A stretch of 7,057 bases of DNA from Bryobacteraceae bacterium (lineage in GTDB: Bacteria > Acidobacteriota > Terriglobia > Bryobacterales > Bryobacteraceae). Position numbers and translations under genes: made by a program. Shown here one piece after another: positions 1 through 5,614 of the stretch. The notes below the pieces were generated by a model. That model ran no database searches. It had not been told where the DNA came from and was given only the letters and a program-made list of their open reading frames with translations. The first letter of the stretch is position 1. Every line of letters begins with the position of its first letter. The DNA lies in the NCBI GenBank assembly GCA_025350445.1, contig JANXXV010000380.1, positions 1 through 7,057 of the forward strand, given 5' to 3'.

Positions 1-370
1 TGGCGGCGGTGATGCCCCAGCTCCACCATGCCGAAAAGCCGAAGTCCCGAATCACCCTCCGCACCAACAAAATGTAAAACGGCATCATCAACCAGGCCAG
101 CAGCGCCGCCCAGCGCAGGTTCCGCGGGAAGACCGGGTCCAGCTTCCAGGCGATAGAAAGCAGGGCGGGGAACAATGGCGGATATTTCGTTTGGAACGGC
201 TCGCCCGGGTAGCTCAGAATGCGATAGCCCTGCCCCGTTGCAATGGCTTTGGCCCCTACCCAATAAATGGCATCGTCGTGATGGACACCAAGCTGTGGCA
301 TGTCCCGGTTCCACCAACTGAACAGCGCCGATGGCAGCAGAATGAGAACAAACAGTACCGCCTGTTTCAT
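1..370 (-). CDS. GT-C fold (ArnT/PMT-like) membrane glycosyltransferase, N-terminal part
   Basis: The reading frame starts at an ATG (complement of 368-370) and stays open to the left edge, giving the first 123 residues; the rest lies outside the window. Residues 3-20 form a hydrophobic first membrane helix. A periplasmic-type loop follows with an acidic pair, D32-D33, in the context HHDDAIYW, then GQGYRI (46-51) and KYPPLFPALLS (62-72), and a second hydrophobic stretch near 85-103. In GT-C enzymes (glycosyltransferase family 39/ArnT-like, dolichyl- or polyprenyl-phosphate-sugar dependent) the first loop carries the catalytic Asp and a downstream YPP-type motif, so the fit is good. Such enzymes move sugars from lipid carriers to lipid A, proteins or glycans on the outer side of the inner membrane. 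AGG at 378-380 sits 7 nt before the ATG and supports the start. The acceptor and donor cannot be told from this fragment. The gene is divergent from the beta-CASP gene with only 27 bp between the two starts. Confidence 0.8.
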   Translation of the reverse strand, partial: MKQAVLFVLILLPSALFSWWNRDMPQLGVHHDDAIYWVGAKAIATGQGYRILSYPGEPFQTKYPPLFPALLSIAWKLDPVFPRNLRWAALLAWLMMPFYILLVRRVIRDFGFSAWWSWGITAA

Positions 371-377
371 GTGAAGA

Positions 378-380
378 CCT
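378..380 (-). promoter_or_regulatory. Short Shine-Dalgarno (AGG) for the GT-C glycosyltransferase gene
   Basis: Read on the minus strand, AGG is followed by seven bases (TCTTCAC) and then the ATG at 370. The spacing is normal but the match is only three bases, so it is modest support for that start. Confidence 0.4.
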
Positions 381-384
381 AGAG

Positions 385-390
385 TATCAT
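385..390 (+). promoter_or_regulatory. Candidate -10 element (TATCAT) for the beta-CASP/DUF5658 operon
   Basis: TATCAT matches the sigma70 -10 consensus TATAAT at five of six positions and ends 7 nt before the ATG at 398. Transcription would then begin at or next to the start codon, giving a leaderless or nearly leaderless message. No good -35 hexamer is visible 16-18 bp upstream (about 361-369, ctgttt-like), so this is weak. The overlapping minus-strand reading GATACT (388-383) could equally be a degenerate -10 for the divergent gene. Confidence 0.25.
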
Positions 391-397
391 TCAAGGG

Positions 398-1816
398 ATG
401 AAACTTACTTTCTGGGGCGCCGCCCAAACCGTTACTGGTTCCATGCATCACCTGACCGTGCAAGGCCATCAGTATCTTCTCGATTGCGGCACCTTCCAGG
501 GCCGTCGCCAGGAAGCCCGGGAACGGAACGGAAATCTGCCGTTCCCGGCCGCCGGTATCGACGCCGTGATCCTTTCGCACGCCCACATAGACCATAGCGG
601 GAATCTGCCTACACTCACGAAAAACGGGTTCGCCGGGCCTATTTATACATCACCCGCTACCGCCGATCTTTGCGAGCCCATGTTATTGGATTCCGCCTTC
701 ATTCAGGAGAAGGACGCCGAGTTCATGAACAAGCGGAGCTGGCGGCGGAAACAACTGCTTGGTACCGATGCGGGCGATCACGGGATTACTCCTATCTATA
801 CTGTGGCGGACGCCGAACAGGTGTTGCCCCGGTTGCAGCGGGTACCCCTGCATTTCCCCGCCAACGTCGGGCCGGGCGTTACCTATCAGTCCATCGACGC
901 GGGCCATATGCTAGGTTCCACATCGGTGTTATTACAACTGGAGGAGGCCGGGAAACGGACGGGCCTCGTGTTCTCCGGCGACGTGGGCCGGCCGCGTTTG
1001 CCATTGATCCCCGATCCGGAATTCTGCCCGGGCAGCGACTACCTGATAATGGAAAGCACTTACGGTAATCGCCTGCACCAGGAGATGGGCGTGGTGGAAG
1101 AAAAGCTCGCGGCTGTGATCAACAAAGTGTGCAATCGAGGCGGACGGATTATTGTCCCCGCATTTGCCGTGGGACGCACGCAGCAACTTGTGTTTGTCCT
1201 GCACCAGCTCATTAATCAGCGGAAGATTCCCTCCATTCCCATGTTTGTGGATAGTCCGCTGGCGTTGAAAGCCACCGAGGTATTCCGCAAGAACGCGGTA
1301 TCGCTCGATCGCGAAACCAACGCGTTCTCCCGGCACGGCGAAGATCCGTTCGGCTTCAAACGCCTGCGCTATGTCCAGAGCGTGGAGGAATCCAAGGCGT
1401 TGAACGATCTCCGCGGTCCGATGGTAATCGTTTCTGCGTCAGGCATGTGCGAAGCAGGACGCATTCTTCACCATCTCAAGAATAATATCGAAGATTCCCG
1501 AAACTTGGTTCTGATTACCGGATTTCAGGCGGAAAATACACTCGGCCGAAAAATTGTGGAACAGCACAGAGAAGTGTCCATCTTCGGCGTACCGATGAGG
1601 TTGCGCGCCGAAGTGGTTAAGTTGAATGAGCTTAGCGGCCATGCCGACCAGCGCGGGCTGATTCAGTGGATGAAGCCCGCGGCTGCCGGATTGAAGAAGG
1701 TATTCCTCGTGCATGGAGAATTGCAGGCGCAAAATGCGTTGGCGGCCGCCATCCGGGAGCAGTTGAATATATCAGTGGAGATTCCGGCTCGGGGGCAATC
1801 TTTTGAACTGCTTTGA
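398..1816 (+). CDS. Metallo-beta-lactamase / beta-CASP family RNA nuclease (CPSF-73-like)
   Basis: The 472-residue protein has the full set of MBL/beta-CASP motifs. Motif I is D29 (LLDCG), motif II is HAHIDH at 61-66, motif III is H170 (DAGHMLGS) and motif IV is D195 (SGDVGR). Beta-CASP motif A is E219 (ESTYGNR), followed by PAFAVGRTQQ (254-263); motif B is a His of SASGMCEAGRILHH (346-359); motif C is H415 (SGHAD). GFQAENTLGR (375-384) and a C-terminal VHGE (438-441) complete the RNA-specificity domain. This is the COG1236-type bacterial relative of CPSF-73, expected to be a cytoplasmic two-zinc endo/exoribonuclease in RNA processing or decay. All metal ligands appear intact, so it should be active. 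The length fits the family. The ATG at 398 is chosen because MKLTFWGAAQTVTGS is the conserved first strand. No Shine-Dalgarno is properly spaced: AAGGG directly touches the ATG. It heads an operon with the small membrane protein downstream. Cellular substrates are unknown. Confidence 0.95.
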   Translation: MKLTFWGAAQTVTGSMHHLTVQGHQYLLDCGTFQGRRQEARERNGNLPFPAAGIDAVILSHAHIDHSGNLPTLTKNGFAGPIYTSPATADLCEPMLLDSAFIQEKDAEFMNKRSWRRKQLLGTDAGDHGITPIYTVADAEQVLPRLQRVPLHFPANVGPGVTYQSIDAGHMLGSTSVLLQLEEAGKRTGLVFSGDVGRPRLPLIPDPEFCPGSDYLIMESTYGNRLHQEMGVVEEKLAAVINKVCNRGGRIIVPAFAVGRTQQLVFVLHQLINQRKIPSIPMFVDSPLALKATEVFRKNAVSLDRETNAFSRHGEDPFGFKRLRYVQSVEESKALNDLRGPMVIVSASGMCEAGRILHHLKNNIEDSRNLVLITGFQAENTLGRKIVEQHREVSIFGVPMRLRAEVVKLNELSGHADQRGLIQWMKPAAAGLKKVFLVHGELQAQNALAAAIREQLNISVEIPARGQSFELL

Positions 1817-1822
1817 GGGGGG
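1815..1822 (+). promoter_or_regulatory. Ribosome-binding site (GAGGGGGG) deciding the DUF5658 start
   Basis: The purine run begins inside the TGA stop of the preceding gene (1814-1816) and lies just ahead of ATG 1824, with GAGG spaced 5 nt from it. This favours ATG 1824 over the in-frame TTG at 1803, and suggests that ribosomes ending on the nuclease gene re-initiate here. Confidence 0.6.
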
Positions 1823-1823
1823 C

Positions 1824-2117
1824 ATGAACAATCTGATTCTTCAGTACACTTACTTGCAAGTCCTGGACTTATTGACGACAGTAGCATTTCTGATAAACGG
1901 GGTGAAGGAAGCGAATCCGCTGGTCAAAGGAATGATGCACGTTACTTCGTCTCCGATGATGGGGTTGTTGTTGGTAAAGCTGCTGGCCATCGCTCTGGGC
2001 GTATATTGCTGGCGCATCCGGAAGTACCGCTTGCTGCTAAGAATTAATATCCTGTTCGCACTTCTTGCCGCCTGGAACATGATCGCATTGATCGCAGGCT
2101 CCGGCTTAGCCAGTTAA
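1824..2117 (+). CDS. Small three-helix membrane protein, DUF5658-like
   Basis: This 97-residue protein is dominated by three hydrophobic segments, at about 8-26, 45-62 and 70-93, with a basic patch between the second and third (RIRKYR, 64-69). The pattern LQVLDLLTT (11-19), then EANPLVKG (29-36) in the first loop, then a Lys in the second helix (VKLLAIALG, 51-59) is what I associate with DUF5658 inner-membrane proteins; the function of that family is not known. The start at ATG 1824 is preferred for its ribosome-binding site; an in-frame TTG at 1803 would overlap the nuclease gene by 14 nt and add seven residues. It follows the nuclease stop by 7 nt, so the two are co-transcribed and probably coupled. 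Whether the membrane protein serves the nuclease, for instance as an anchor, cannot be judged from this window alone. Coding confidence is high; family assignment is moderate. Confidence 0.8.
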   Translation: MNNLILQYTYLQVLDLLTTVAFLINGVKEANPLVKGMMHVTSSPMMGLLLVKLLAIALGVYCWRIRKYRLLLRINILFALLAAWNMIALIAGSGLAS

Positions 2118-2188
2118 ACCTGGTGTCCGGTTAATCGTAAGCGTTGACGACGGTCGCAAGAGCGCTCGCCGGGGGCGCGCGCGCAGAA

Positions 2189-2207
2189 AAGGTGTCTGCC
2201 CCACCTT
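2189..2207. repeat. Inverted repeat AAGGTG-N7-CACCTT, candidate terminator or REP-like unit
   Basis: Six perfectly paired bases flank the 7-nt loop TCTGCCC. The site lies between two convergent genes, 72 bp past the DUF5658 stop, where a bidirectional terminator would be expected. On the plus strand TTGCG follows and not a T-tract; on the minus strand TTCTGCG follows, with only a short T-run. Termination by this element is therefore doubtful. The wording (GGTGTCTGCCCCACC) recalls short palindromic intergenic repeats that occur in many copies in some GC-rich genomes, but copy number cannot be judged here. Confidence 0.35.
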
Positions 2208-2323
2208 GCGCCCAGTAGCTTGTCGTAAAGAATTAGCCGGGACGGAACACTAGATCGGATAGTTGTGGCCAGCCCATATCGAATGCCTGTTTAGCCTGCA
2301 AGCAGTTGTCACGGAATGCGCTA

Positions 2324-2338
2324 TCACCCGAATGGTGA
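2324..2338. repeat. Short hairpin TCACC-CGAAT-GGTGA
   Basis: A perfect 5-bp inverted repeat surrounds a 5-nt loop in the convergent intergenic region. It has no T-run on either side, so it is recorded as structure only. Inverted repeats of this size occur by chance fairly often. Confidence 0.3.
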
Positions 2339-2346
2339 ACTGCGAA

Positions 2347-2404
2347 GCAGTTGAAATTCTGAGCTATTTGAGCGGCTGGGCACAATGCGCAGGATTTGAA
2401 CTGC
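2347..2404. repeat. Imperfect 11-bp inverted repeat downstream of the receptor gene
   Basis: GCAGTTGAAAT (2347-2357) and ATTTGAACTGC (2394-2404) are inverted copies with 10 of 11 positions matching, separated by 36 nt. The right arm ends 19 bp from the receptor stop codon at 2423. It could form a long-loop hairpin in the 3' untranslated region of the peptidase-receptor message. The role is unknown. Confidence 0.35.
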
Positions 2405-2422
2405 CGGGTTTAGGTTAAACGG

Positions 2423-5400
2423 CTACCAGAGAATTCGCATCACCACTTGAAAGTTTCGCGCGTCCGAGTCGGTGTCCGCGTAATATCCGAAAGTGGAGGG
2501 GCTGGCGAGAACCCGGCCCGGATTCGTAAAACTAGTGTTGTTGAACAAGTTGTAAGCCTGTATCTGCATTCTCAAGCGCACGCCTTCGCTGATGTTAAAG
2601 GTCCTTCCCACCATCCAGTCCGCCTGAATGAATGGATTTAACCGGAAGGTATTTCTGCCCAATGTACCGAAGCTGCCGACGAGCGGCGCGGAGAGTCCGG
2701 ACCCGATCACTTTGTTAGGATTCCGATCGCCCGCTCCCGGGTCCGGGCTGAATCGAACCACCGGTACGCCGTCCACATTCGGCCGGATATTCCCCAACCC
2801 GCCAGCCAGCGAAGTATCGGTCAGACCCAGTCGCGCCCCCGCAAGAAGCGTGACCGGCACACCCGATTGCGCCTGGAAAGTTCCATCGAACTGCCAGTCC
2901 TTGGCAACGCGGCGAAGCAAAGGGTTCCGGATGCCGAACGCCTGCGCCGATTCGAAGGTATGGGTGATAACCAGCCGTTGCGGCAAATCGAAAGCGGACA
3001 CCGCCCGGTTGTCGCGATTATTAAACGGATTCTGCTGCGCGGCGCCATCGTTGGGAAACCCGCCTTGCGCGTCGGAGACATCGTCAATGGATTTTGACAT
3101 CGTATACGCGATCGTGAAGCCGTACCCGGAGGAAGTAAGCCTGCGCAAATAAAACTGCGCCGAATGGTAGTTTGAGTTGGCGGAAGAATCCGTCAACGTT
3201 ACGGCGTTGAACCGGGGATCGATTCGTCCGCTGGGTGTATTCACTCCATTCAGCCGCAGGTTAATCCGGTCAAACTCGCCGTTGGCATCCATTGCCAGTT
3301 CTTGCGCGGACGTCTCCGGCGCGGCGAACGTCCCCGGAGCGATGGTGTTGATGGGCCTTTGCCGCTGTAAGTAATTCCCTTTCACACCAACGTACGATGC
3401 CCGGAAAAGCATCTGCAAAGGAAGGCTTCGCTGTAACGTAAGGCTCCATTGATGTACCTGCGGATTCTTCACGCCTCGATCCACCGGCGTGATGGAGCCG
3501 AAGTTGCGGATATTATCCGGGAACGACCCGACAATCGACTCGCCCTGCTTTTGGAACATCGATGTCCCCGCCACCAGATTCGCGAAGCTATTGTTGCCGC
3601 TGATCTGCGTTCCCGTCAGGTCGAACTGGTACATGAACGGGGGTAGCGCGCGCAGGTTATTGGCCGTGAGCCCGAGAAAAAGAAAATCGTATAGAATTCC
3701 GTATCCTCCGCGCAGGGTGAATTTCCCGCCATTCGGATTCCAAGCAAAACCGATTCGAGGGCCCCAGTTCCAACTGGGAGAAACCGCCGCTCCGCCCACG
3801 GCGAAAGCGCCAAGCGGTCCGGTTCCGGCGCCTCCGATCGCCTCGGCGGCGGCCAGGTCGAGATTTGAAATCAAGCTATTCACTTCGGTGGTCGATCCCG
3901 AGTATTCCAACCGGAGGCCCAGGTTGAAGGTCAGATGCGGCCGAAAGCGATAATCGTCCTGCACAAAAAAGCTGGGGTTCCAACCGCGCAGTCCACGGTA
4001 GGAATTTCCGAAGCGCTGCGTGAAGCTCAACGGATTCCCGGCCAAAAAATCCGCCAGTGCCGCAAATCGGAAGACACCGCGCAGATTGGAATCGGTGGAG
4101 CTATTCGATTGCGTCCGGTTCACTTCCGCTCCCGCCTTCCATTGGTGCGCGCCTGCGTTGTAGGTCAAGCTGTCCGCATACTGGAAAGTGTTTTGCCGTC
4201 TTGAATTTGGAATGCCCGGGTTCCAACCAAAGGCCGCCGTGCCATCGTTAAATTCAATCGAAGGTCCACCCAGGCGATAGAGCGGCGGCAACGTGGGAAC
4301 GCTGCGGGCAAACGAGGCTAGAAAGTGATTTACCGTTCGGGGTCCCAGAATACGGGTGTGCGAAACGGTAGCGTTCACAGGGATGTTTTCGTTCGACGAT
4401 CCACGCGTAGGCAAGTTGGAATTAGACGAAAACGTGGTGGCCGCTGAGCGGAAAGAATAGTCCGCATAACCGAATCGCGCGTAAAAGTAATCGTTCCGGC
4501 TGATGTTCCAGTCCAGCCGCGCGGAGGCGCCGAAGAAATCGGTCCTTTGTGGAGACGGATTGGTCTCTGTCCCATCCGGCGTCACGGGCACTTGCAGCTT
4601 TTTGAGCAGCAGCGCCGCGGTTGGGTCGATCGCGCCGGTGACCTCGGCTTCACGCGGGATGTTCGCAACCCTGGTGCCGCCGGAACCGCGGGTAATAATC
4701 TTCTGGTAGCTGCCAAAGAAAAACACTCGATCCTTGCGCAGCGGCATTCCGGCTGTTAGTCCGAAATCGTGACTGTTGATCGGCGTCGCCTTGCCCGTGC
4801 GGTCGAAGTAATCGCGCGAGTTCAACGCGCCGTTGCGGAAGAAATCGAAGAGGCTCCCGTGAAATTGGTTGCTGCCGCTTTTTGTGAGAATCTGCACTTG
4901 CGATCCGGAGTTCCGGCCGAATTCCGCTCCAGGATTGGTGGTGATCAGATTGAACTCCCGAACGGCGTCGATGGGCACGGTCTGCAATCCCATCACTCCG
5001 CCGGTGATCACATCGGTGGCCGTGGCATTGTCCAATGTGATGTTGTTCGCCCGGCCCCGATTACCGTTGGCGCTGAAACTACCCGGATTCTGCGTGTTGC
5101 TGCGCGGCAGTTCGGCGGTGACACCAGGCGCGGTGGCCGCCAGGGACAGGATTGCCCCGCCTCCCAGAGACAGCGGTCCGCGCACCGTCCCAATCGGCAG
5201 CCCCGAAATCTGGTTCGATTGCAGCGCGGTCTGCAACTGCGGGTTTACCACGTTCACCGGCGGCGATGGAATCCGGATGCTGATTCGCTGGCCCGATGGA
5301 CGAATCTGCAGGATGACGTCAACCGTGGTGGTAATTCCGCTCTGCACCTGGGCCTCGGCCATAAATGCGGAGAACGAGGCGTATTCCACCTTAATGTCAT

Positions 5401-5614
5401 AGGTGCCGGGTGCCAGTTGCCGGAACACCGCCGTTCCTTCCGCACCGGACGCCGTAAACCGGGTGGTCTGCATTTCCTGATTCCGAATCCCCACCCGCGC
5501 TTCTGGAATAGAGGCATGCAACGGGTCGCTCACGCGAACTTCGAGGTCGCCCGTGATCTGCGCATGCGCCGCAAGCGGGAAAGCGCAAATAGCCAGTTTT
5601 AGAAATGATTTCAT
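2423..5614 (-). CDS. Oar-like TonB-dependent receptor with carboxypeptidase-regulatory-like domain
   Basis: The 1063-residue protein begins with a Sec signal peptide (residues 1-19, basic MKSFLK, a hydrophobic core, cleavage after AHA). Residues 21-105 form an Ig-like carboxypeptidase-regulatory-type domain (APGTYDIKVEY at 68-78). A plug domain spans about 120-245, with SGLPIG (137-142), LAATAPGV (158-165), NITLDNAT (191-198), PIDAVREF (214-221) and GAEFGRNSGS (229-238). The rest is a large beta-barrel, with YTMSKSIDD late in the barrel and a final aromatic residue (RILW), as outer-membrane barrels usually have. Length and layout match the Oar/SusC-like receptors that are abundant in Acidobacteriota. 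These sit in the outer membrane and are thought to take up oligosaccharides, peptides or chelates with TonB-ExbBD energy; the substrate is unknown. No clear TonB box is seen; RISIRI (110-115) is the best placed candidate. Start ATG 5614 follows the M1 peptidase stop with no gap and lacks a good Shine-Dalgarno, suggesting re-initiation. Confidence 0.95.
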   Translation of the reverse strand: MKSFLKLAICAFPLAAHAQITGDLEVRVSDPLHASIPEARVGIRNQEMQTTRFTASGAEGTAVFRQLAPGTYDIKVEYASFSAFMAEAQVQSGITTTVDVILQIRPSGQRISIRIPSPPVNVVNPQLQTALQSNQISGLPIGTVRGPLSLGGGAILSLAATAPGVTAELPRSNTQNPGSFSANGNRGRANNITLDNATATDVITGGVMGLQTVPIDAVREFNLITTNPGAEFGRNSGSQVQILTKSGSNQFHGSLFDFFRNGALNSRDYFDRTGKATPINSHDFGLTAGMPLRKDRVFFFGSYQKIITRGSGGTRVANIPREAEVTGAIDPTAALLLKKLQVPVTPDGTETNPSPQRTDFFGASARLDWNISRNDYFYARFGYADYSFRSAATTFSSNSNLPTRGSSNENIPVNATVSHTRILGPRTVNHFLASFARSVPTLPPLYRLGGPSIEFNDGTAAFGWNPGIPNSRRQNTFQYADSLTYNAGAHQWKAGAEVNRTQSNSSTDSNLRGVFRFAALADFLAGNPLSFTQRFGNSYRGLRGWNPSFFVQDDYRFRPHLTFNLGLRLEYSGSTTEVNSLISNLDLAAAEAIGGAGTGPLGAFAVGGAAVSPSWNWGPRIGFAWNPNGGKFTLRGGYGILYDFLFLGLTANNLRALPPFMYQFDLTGTQISGNNSFANLVAGTSMFQKQGESIVGSFPDNIRNFGSITPVDRGVKNPQVHQWSLTLQRSLPLQMLFRASYVGVKGNYLQRQRPINTIAPGTFAAPETSAQELAMDANGEFDRINLRLNGVNTPSGRIDPRFNAVTLTDSSANSNYHSAQFYLRRLTSSGYGFTIAYTMSKSIDDVSDAQGGFPNDGAAQQNPFNNRDNRAVSAFDLPQRLVITHTFESAQAFGIRNPLLRRVAKDWQFDGTFQAQSGVPVTLLAGARLGLTDTSLAGGLGNIRPNVDGVPVVRFSPDPGAGDRNPNKVIGSGLSAPLVGSFGTLGRNTFRLNPFIQADWMVGRTFNISEGVRLRMQIQAYNLFNNTSFTNPGRVLASPSTFGYYADTDSDARNFQVVMRILW

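Larger units (their letters stand above)
2118..2422. other. Convergent intergenic region, no convincing gene, several small repeats
   Basis: These 305 bp separate the ends of the plus-strand operon and the minus-strand receptor gene. They hold an 8-bp palindrome GAGCGCTC (2160-2167), an alternating GC tract (2175-2184), a hairpin AAGGTG/CACCTT (2189-2207), a hairpin TCACC/GGTGA (2324-2338), an imperfect inverted repeat (2347-2404) and a 9-base direct repeat AAGCAGTTG (2300-2308 and 2345-2353). AACC (2117-2120) can also pair with GGTT (2129-2132) right at the DUF5658 stop. No hairpin is followed by a T-run, so no classic intrinsic terminator is seen. The longest open frame noticed is 58 codons on the minus strand (2233-2409), without a supported start. 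Confidence 0.7.

Noticed and set aside
191..382. 63-codon plus-strand frame at the left end
   Set aside because: It is antisense to the GT-C glycosyltransferase, whose frame runs off the edge and has clear family features.
932..1336. 134-codon minus-strand frame inside the beta-CASP gene
   Set aside because: It is antisense to a gene with all catalytic motifs intact and carries no motif of its own.
1803..1805. TTG as the DUF5658 start
   Set aside because: ATG 1824 has a strong GAGG-type ribosome-binding site and begins right before the first hydrophobic segment; the TTG has no such site.
2115..2134. AACC/GGTT hairpin at the DUF5658 stop as an intrinsic terminator
   Set aside because: The stem is only 4 bp with an 8-nt loop and is not followed by a T-tract; too weak to call.
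2389..2405. tRNA T-arm-like GTTCAAATCC on the minus strand
   Set aside because: The stem around the TTCAAAT loop does not pair (A-C, C-T and G-G mismatches), and no acceptor, D or anticodon arm can be built around it.
4769..5602. 277-codon plus-strand frame antisense to the receptor
   Set aside because: It lies wholly opposite a well-supported receptor gene; its protein is Arg/Gly/His-rich low-complexity text without recognisable motifs, as expected from the reverse strand of GC-rich coding DNA.
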